Of a DNA stretch of 37,178 nt, positions 36,919-37,178 are shown piece by piece. Within the stretch, counting starts at the first letter, position 1. The number at the start of each line of letters is the position of its first letter. This DNA comes from Deltaproteobacteria bacterium (lineage in GTDB: Bacteria; CG2-30-53-67): NCBI GenBank assembly GCA_013151235.1, contig JAADIO010000062.1:1-37178 (forward strand), in the 5' to 3' direction. Position numbers and translations under genes: made by a program. The notes below the pieces were generated by a model, which worked only from the letters and a program-made list of their open reading frames with translations, made no database searches and had not been told where the DNA came from.

Positions 36919-37178
36919 GGAAATTTTCTTTCCCTAAATCAGCGATAGGAGTTTCACCCGGGGAAAAAACCCTCTTGGTTTCAAGGTTTATGGTGAGTTA
37001 ACGACACACCTGTAAGATGAAACAAAAGAAACAAGAAGGGGGATCCTCACACCTGACTCCCCCAGAGGGGGAGCATCCCCCTGTCACGCAGCCGAGCATC
37101 GCAGCAGGAGAGGGGAAAAGGGCGAGATCGTGTCGCGCCTTCGGCGCGACCATGCGGAGCATGTTATCGAGCCCCCCT
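36919..37178. other. Non-coding right end with GC-rich palindromes
   Basis: No supported gene. There are two clear hairpins: CTCCCCC/GGGGGAG near 37054-37071 and GTCGCGCC/GGCGCGAC near 37132-37150. The stretch from about 37080 to the end (GCCGAGCATCGCAGCAGGAG...) looks like a dispersed repeat but has no second copy in the window. Confidence 0.45.

Overview
The window is a stretch of a GC-rich (roughly 55-60 %), Gram-negative bacterial chromosome. The 16S rRNA, the fmt-DUF116-htpX-rsmB and folB-folK-deoxynucleoside kinase-rrn gene orders, an LpxH-type lipid A enzyme and several short palindromic intergenic repeats all fit an uncultured Deltaproteobacteria/Desulfobacterota-like organism. That placement is inference from memory; no database was searched.

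Region 1 (1-4.5 kb) is the accessory end. On the minus strand a WYL-domain regulator, a small HIRAN-domain protein with a Tat-like signal, Cas6, and the first 486 codons of a Cas8b1/Cst1-type large subunit run off the left edge. This is the start of a type I-B-like CRISPR-Cas operon; no CRISPR array is in the window. The cas8 gene is strikingly AT-rich (about 36 % G+C in the lines counted) next to a GC-rich cas6, and a 21-bp inverted repeat brackets cas6. A 23-bp perfect palindrome lies in front of the HIRAN gene. The WYL gene shares a divergent promoter region with a small uncharacterised plus-strand gene.

Region 2 (4.5-15.8 kb) holds mixed housekeeping and small-family genes: a methyltransferase, a nucleotidyltransferase-fold protein, a TPM-LemA-AIM24-like envelope cluster, a macro-domain protein, a stand-alone Smr protein, trpE, a flavin-reductase-like fragment, an azoreductase, a Phd-ParE toxin-antitoxin pair, a B12-binding-type radical SAM protein and a secreted protein of unknown function.

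Region 3 (15.9-24.2 kb) is core metabolism. Minus strand: rsmB-htpX-DUF116-fmt and def (translation initiation and ribosome modification). Plus strand: pepA, then folB-folK-deoxynucleoside kinase.

Region 4 (24.2-29.9 kb) is a complete minus-strand rRNA operon, 16S-tRNA-Ile-tRNA-Ala-23S-5S. It has tandem consensus promoters, boxA elements, long processing stalks, a bidirectional terminator, and a tandem duplication in the spacer that has copied the 5' third of tRNA-Ile.

Region 5 (29.9-37.2 kb): lpxH-rel-tyrS on the minus strand, a long TPR lipoprotein on the plus strand, then an initiator tRNA. The Rel protein keeps its hydrolase motifs but has lost several catalytic residues of its (p)ppGpp synthetase domain, so it may be hydrolase-only. 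Several families of dispersed palindromic repeats occupy the intergenic gaps.
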